Made by a program: the position numbers and the translations under genes. From RPQK01 sp041946865 (lineage in GTDB: Bacteria; Acidobacteriota; UBA6911; RPQK01), in contig JBHGBF010000261.1 of assembly GCA_041946865.1 (NCBI GenBank), forward strand, positions 1-9,030: a stretch of DNA of 9,030 bases, written 5' to 3'. Position 1 is the stretch's first letter. Each line of letters opens with the position of its first letter. Under the pieces are notes generated by a model that worked only from the letters and a program-made list of their open reading frames with translations, searched no databases and was not told the DNA's origin. Below, piece after piece: positions 6,715 to 9,030 of the stretch.

Positions 6715-6776
6715 GCCGCCGTCGCCCAACCGCAGGACCCTGAAATCGTTCGGACAGGATCCACAGCGACGGCGGC
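6715..6776 (-). promoter_or_regulatory. Structured leader RNA element, copy B
   Basis: On the minus strand P1 pairs GCCGCCGTCGC (6776-6766) with GCGACGGCGGC (6725-6715), 11 perfect pairs. P2 pairs GGATCC (6762-6757) with GGGTCC (6740-6735), including one G-U. The terminal loop is 16 bases. TTTTCATATA follows P1 immediately, then the ribosome site of small ORF B. A GC-rich stem followed by four T residues resembles a short attenuator or intrinsic terminator placed just ahead of the start. Layout and flanking bases match copy A, and the differences between copies preserve pairing, so the structure itself appears to be under selection. Confidence 0.7.
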
Positions 6777-6785
6777 GACCTGATG

Positions 6786-6812
6786 CGGCAGGAAACAACT
6801 GTCATCCTGCCG
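6786..6812 (-). repeat. Inverted repeat upstream of leader copy B
   Basis: CGGCAGGA (6786-6793) and TCCTGCCG (6805-6812) form a perfect 8-bp stem with an 11-base loop, ten bases upstream of the leader B stem. It could be an extra hairpin of the same transcript, an operator, or the end of the coiled-coil gene's message. No T tract follows. The rest of the stretch from 6813 to 7005 shows only a further 7-bp inverted repeat (CGGCCGG at 6817-6823 with CCGGCCG at 6839-6845) and no gene that I can support. Confidence 0.4.
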
Positions 6813-7005
6813 ACGACGGCCGGAAAAGCAAACATCCGCCGGCCGCTACGTGCCATCAAACGAAGCCATCTTTATCCGGCCGTTCAGAAAAGTCGATGGT
6901 CACGGTGACGCCGAATGACGCAGGCGAGACGACACGTGGTTCACACAGAGCAGTTGCTGAGGCCTGAGGCCGAGGATCTCGCCGCAGGACGGGCGCGCGA
7001 ACCGG

Positions 7006-7884
7006 CTACTCTTGACGAGCCTGTCGGGGGGCGGGGTCGTTCGGACCTTCATAGGAGATGCGCAGGGTGACCTCGGACGCAGCCGCTTCCCGAAGGATAC
7101 GGACTACCTTGCCTTCAAATCCGGCCTGGATTTCCGATTCCCTGTGAGTGATGTCTCGGCGCTCGGCTGCTTCGAGCGCGACTGACTGCAGTCGGCCGGA
7201 AGTTTCCACGCGTCGGCTCAGCAACAGACGGCGCCTGGAGCCGAGATCAGCGATACGCAGCTTTCTCTCCTTCAGCGCTTCCTCGATTTTGTCAGTCTCC
7301 CTGCTCAGCAAGGTCTGGGACTGTATCGTTCGCAGCTGCATCTCCAGCTCGGCTCGCTCGCCTTCCCGCAACCCCAGTTCCTGTTCCGTGCCGTTCAGCT
7401 GGAGCTCGATTTGCTCCAGATCCGCTTCTAATCGCTCGGTGTCGGCTGCCAACTGCAGTTCAAGGGTTCGGAGCTGCTTCGAGACGTCCTGGCGGGCAAT
7501 GACCTGACCAGGCGTCACGTGAAGTCCCTCGGCTATCAGGATCTGATCGTCAGGCTGCAAGCGGAGTTCGACCAGACGCACAGCTTTCGGTTGGGAGTCG
7601 GAAAACAGATCCGGAAGCCCGGCCGGCAGATCGTGGAGCTTCGCCAACACCGTCCCCTCACGAATCACCAGGTTGCCGATCCCCTGTTCTTCGATGTCGT
7701 GGTACTCGGCATGCTCGAGCCTGATTTTGTCGAGTCGCAATGCCACGGAATCGAACCGGTCCCGGTGGACGGCCAGAGGCGATAGTTTCGCTGGCGTCAG
7801 GTACCCGTAATAGAGGACCCGGGTGGCGCCGGGGAAACGCGGAAGTTCACTCCTTGAAATCCGTCGAAACCGAATAGATGTCAC
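7006..7884 (-). CDS. Coiled-coil protein with HlyD/barrel-sandwich-like halves, 292 aa
   Basis: The order of parts recalls membrane-fusion (HlyD-type) adaptors. A half-motif HVTPGQVIARQDVSKQL (residues 122-138) like the first half of a lipoyl/barrel-sandwich domain is followed by a long heptad-rich coiled coil (about 139-245), then EIQAGFEGKVVRIL (251-264) as the second half. Unlike classical adaptors, no N-terminal signal or membrane helix is visible, and there is no recognisable beta-barrel domain after it. The GTG start at 7884 overlaps the hydrolase gene by 38 bases and has no clear ribosome site. An AAGGAG at the end of the hydrolase gene is not followed by a usable in-frame start, so the true start is uncertain. 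It is the third gene of the leftward operon with the AAA ATPase and YdjM-like protein, suggesting a membrane-associated assembly. Role not known. Confidence 0.78.
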   Translation of the reverse strand: MTSIRFRRISRSELPRFPGATRVLYYGYLTPAKLSPLAVHRDRFDSVALRLDKIRLEHAEYHDIEEQGIGNLVIREGTVLAKLHDLPAGLPDLFSDSQPKAVRLVELRLQPDDQILIAEGLHVTPGQVIARQDVSKQLRTLELQLAADTERLEADLEQIELQLNGTEQELGLREGERAELEMQLRTIQSQTLLSRETDKIEEALKERKLRIADLGSRRRLLLSRRVETSGRLQSVALEAAERRDITHRESEIQAGFEGKVVRILREAAASEVTLRISYEGPNDPAPRQARQE

Positions 7885-8425
7885 CGAAGGCCTGATGGAG
7901 AGAAAACGTGAACCCGTCCCGAGCGAGTGGATAGCAAGCGAGGCTGGCGACCAGACAAACGGTCATGAACCAATAGTCTCCCCGTCCGGCGGAGACAATC
8001 CGGTACCTCTCATTTCCGAAGAAGACTCCCCGGATCCGGGCGGGCCAGAAGAGGTCGACGCCCGTCTTGTTGAAGGTGTCGACCAGGATGTGCGAAGCAA
8101 AGCCAAGCGTCAGAAACCAGGCGTACTGCGCGGACGGAACGCTAAGCCAGGCCCGGAGCGCCCAGCCAATCCCGAAAGCCAGGAGGCCAAAGAGCAGGAT
8201 GCCCGGCAGACTGTGTGTCAGCGTCCGGTGTCCGATCTTCCGATTGATCCAGGAGGCGATCGGGAAGAACGGCCGCCCGATCGCCGAGGTGGGCAGGTCA
8301 ATATCCGGCAGGAGAGACCCTGCGGCTGTCGCCACTACACCTTGAATGGTCGGTGGGCATTCAATGACGGAGCAGCCGATCAGGTAAATGAGGGCGGCGC
8401 TCGCCAGGTGAGAAGAGCTGGTCAT
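7847..8425 (-). CDS. YdjM-family predicted metal-dependent hydrolase, inner membrane, 192 aa
   Basis: The protein matches the YdjM/DUF457 family of membrane-embedded predicted metal hydrolases in both length and motifs. Visible candidate metal ligands are His6 near the N terminus, Asp41 and Asp43 in LLPDIDLP, His66 and His71 in IGHRTLTHSLPG, and His112 and Asp116 in SHILVDTFNKTGVDLFWP. Hydrophobic helices lie around 8-20, 75-95, 100-115 and 150-168. The family's reaction is not firmly established; in E. coli ydjM is an SOS-regulated inner membrane gene. The ATG start overlaps the stop of the AAA ATPase gene as ATGA, a sign of translational coupling. Its 3' end overlaps the coiled-coil gene by 38 bases. 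All the expected motif residues are present, so it should be functional. Family confident, substrate unknown. Confidence 0.9.
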   Translation of the reverse strand: MTSSSHLASAALIYLIGCSVIECPPTIQGVVATAAGSLLPDIDLPTSAIGRPFFPIASWINRKIGHRTLTHSLPGILLFGLLAFGIGWALRAWLSVPSAQYAWFLTLGFASHILVDTFNKTGVDLFWPARIRGVFFGNERYRIVSAGRGDYWFMTVCLVASLACYPLARDGFTFSLHQAFGDIYSVSTDFKE

Positions 8426-9030
8426 GATCGTCGATTGGCCTTTCTGACAAGCATCGAAAGGAAGATAAAAACCACCATGCCGACCGCGCCGATGATGTAA
8501 GCGTCACGGTCGCCGAGGCCTCGGCCGACATAGCGATGGATCGAGAAGAGAAGCGCACCGGCCAGGACGACCCAGGAGACCGCGAAATAGCGAACACCCT
8601 GCTCGCTCGCCATGGCCCGGATCGCCTGGCTGTCAATGTACTTCTCAAGGGAGTGATCGGCCAGGAGGTCTTTGATCGCCCGCGGGTTTCCCTGGCTTTT
8701 GCGCCAGAGCTCCCGGCGGTACCAGGCGATATCCGATACGGCAAAGGGCGCCGCCGCGAAGCAGCGGTCAATCAACTCCTCGGATTCTGCCTGAGAGAAT
8801 TCTCTCAGTTCGACTTTCGCCGGCACCCGGTCGAGGATCGGTTTCAGCTTGGTGTTCGTGGGGTCCGATGTCGCCAGGATTACCGTGGCCACGTCGAAAA
8901 ACTGGTGAAACCAAGCAAGCTCGGTCGGGGTGGCCCGGTCGAACTGATCACAGATCAGAATCGCCTGCCGGCCCTTCAGGCTCAGGACCAACGCTTCCGC
9001 CAGGACCTTTACGGTCAGGGCTCGGACTTT
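8422..9030 (-). CDS. AAA ATPase with C-terminal membrane helices (5' partial)
   Basis: The frame is open to the right edge; 202 codons are visible and it ends TGA at 8422-8424. The visible part begins just before a Walker B-like strand, QAILICDQFD, followed by a sensor-1 strand TVILATSDPT and a lid region with SQGNPRAIKDLLAD, the pattern of ExeA/TniB/Orc1-like AAA ATPases. Walker A must lie outside the window. Unusually, the C terminus carries two hydrophobic segments: VSWVVLAGALLFSI, and YIIGAVGMVVFIFLSMLV ending in a basic tail, so the ATPase is probably anchored in the membrane. It is the first visible gene of the leftward operon and overlaps the YdjM-like gene by four bases. It may power or control a membrane complex made with its neighbours. 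Domain call confident, role inferred. Confidence 0.83.
   Translation of the reverse strand, partial: KVRALTVKVLAEALVLSLKGRQAILICDQFDRATPTELAWFHQFFDVATVILATSDPTNTKLKPILDRVPAKVELREFSQAESEELIDRCFAAAPFAVSDIAWYRRELWRKSQGNPRAIKDLLADHSLEKYIDSQAIRAMASEQGVRYFAVSWVVLAGALLFSIHRYVGRGLGDRDAYIIGAVGMVVFIFLSMLVRKANRRS

Noticed and set aside
6693..6764. Upstream ATG (6764) adding 24 residues to small protein B
   Set aside because: It lies inside the leader stem-loop, and similarity to protein A begins exactly at the TTG at 6692, five bases after AGGAGG.
7823..8500. Plus-strand ORF of 225 codons
   Set aside because: It lies antisense to the YdjM-like gene, whose full motif set shows the minus strand is coding; its composition is that of a GC-rich shadow frame.
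1..9030. CRISPR array, insertion sequence or integrase
   Set aside because: No regularly spaced repeats, no transposase motifs and no tyrosine or serine recombinase motifs were seen in any convincing frame.

Overview
The window looks like accessory DNA from an unidentified bacterium of moderately high GC content. It has GTG and TTG starts, strong AGGAGG ribosome sites, no rRNA or tRNA, no CRISPR array and no recognisable transposase or integrase. I cannot place the organism more closely. The left two thirds looks like a defence island; the right third is a separate, by eye more GC-rich, leftward module. The two meet in a gene-poor stretch around 5.9-6.15 kb.

Left part, plus strand (1-4469): a tightly packed set of four genes. 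It holds the C-terminal half of an Eco57I/TaqI-type adenine-N6 DNA methyltransferase with its target-recognition domain (cut by the window edge), a 168-residue protein I do not recognise, a 409-residue protein with a TOPRIM nuclease-type domain, and a protein of about 380-396 residues with a HEPN-type RNxxxH motif. Gaps of 1, 5 and at most about 75 bases suggest one operon. A convergent minus-strand gene (4557-5903) encodes a PD-(D/E)XK nuclease-like protein with a long C-terminal region I do not recognise. Methylation, a DNA-nuclease-type fold, an RNase-type fold and a restriction-type nuclease side by side fit a restriction or abortive-infection locus, but I do not recognise the combination as a named system.

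Right part, minus strand (9030 down to about 6128): a probable operon of a membrane-anchored AAA ATPase (5' end outside the window), a YdjM-family predicted metal-dependent hydrolase of the inner membrane, and a coiled-coil protein with flanking halves of a lipoyl/barrel-sandwich-like domain. Downstream lie two tandem paralogous small ORFs with TTG starts and one hydrophobic segment each.

The most striking signal is upstream of these two small ORFs. Each has a leader that can fold into the same two-helix RNA structure: an 11-bp P1 and a 6-bp P2, then a T-rich CATATA tail and an AGGAGG site 5 nt before the TTG. The two copies differ in sequence, yet the differences compensate in three consecutive P1 pairs and at two P2 pairs. 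The terminal loops of the two copies also share 10 nt of perfect complementarity. This points to a conserved regulatory RNA, possibly of a toxin-like or other small membrane-peptide system. The function is inference.
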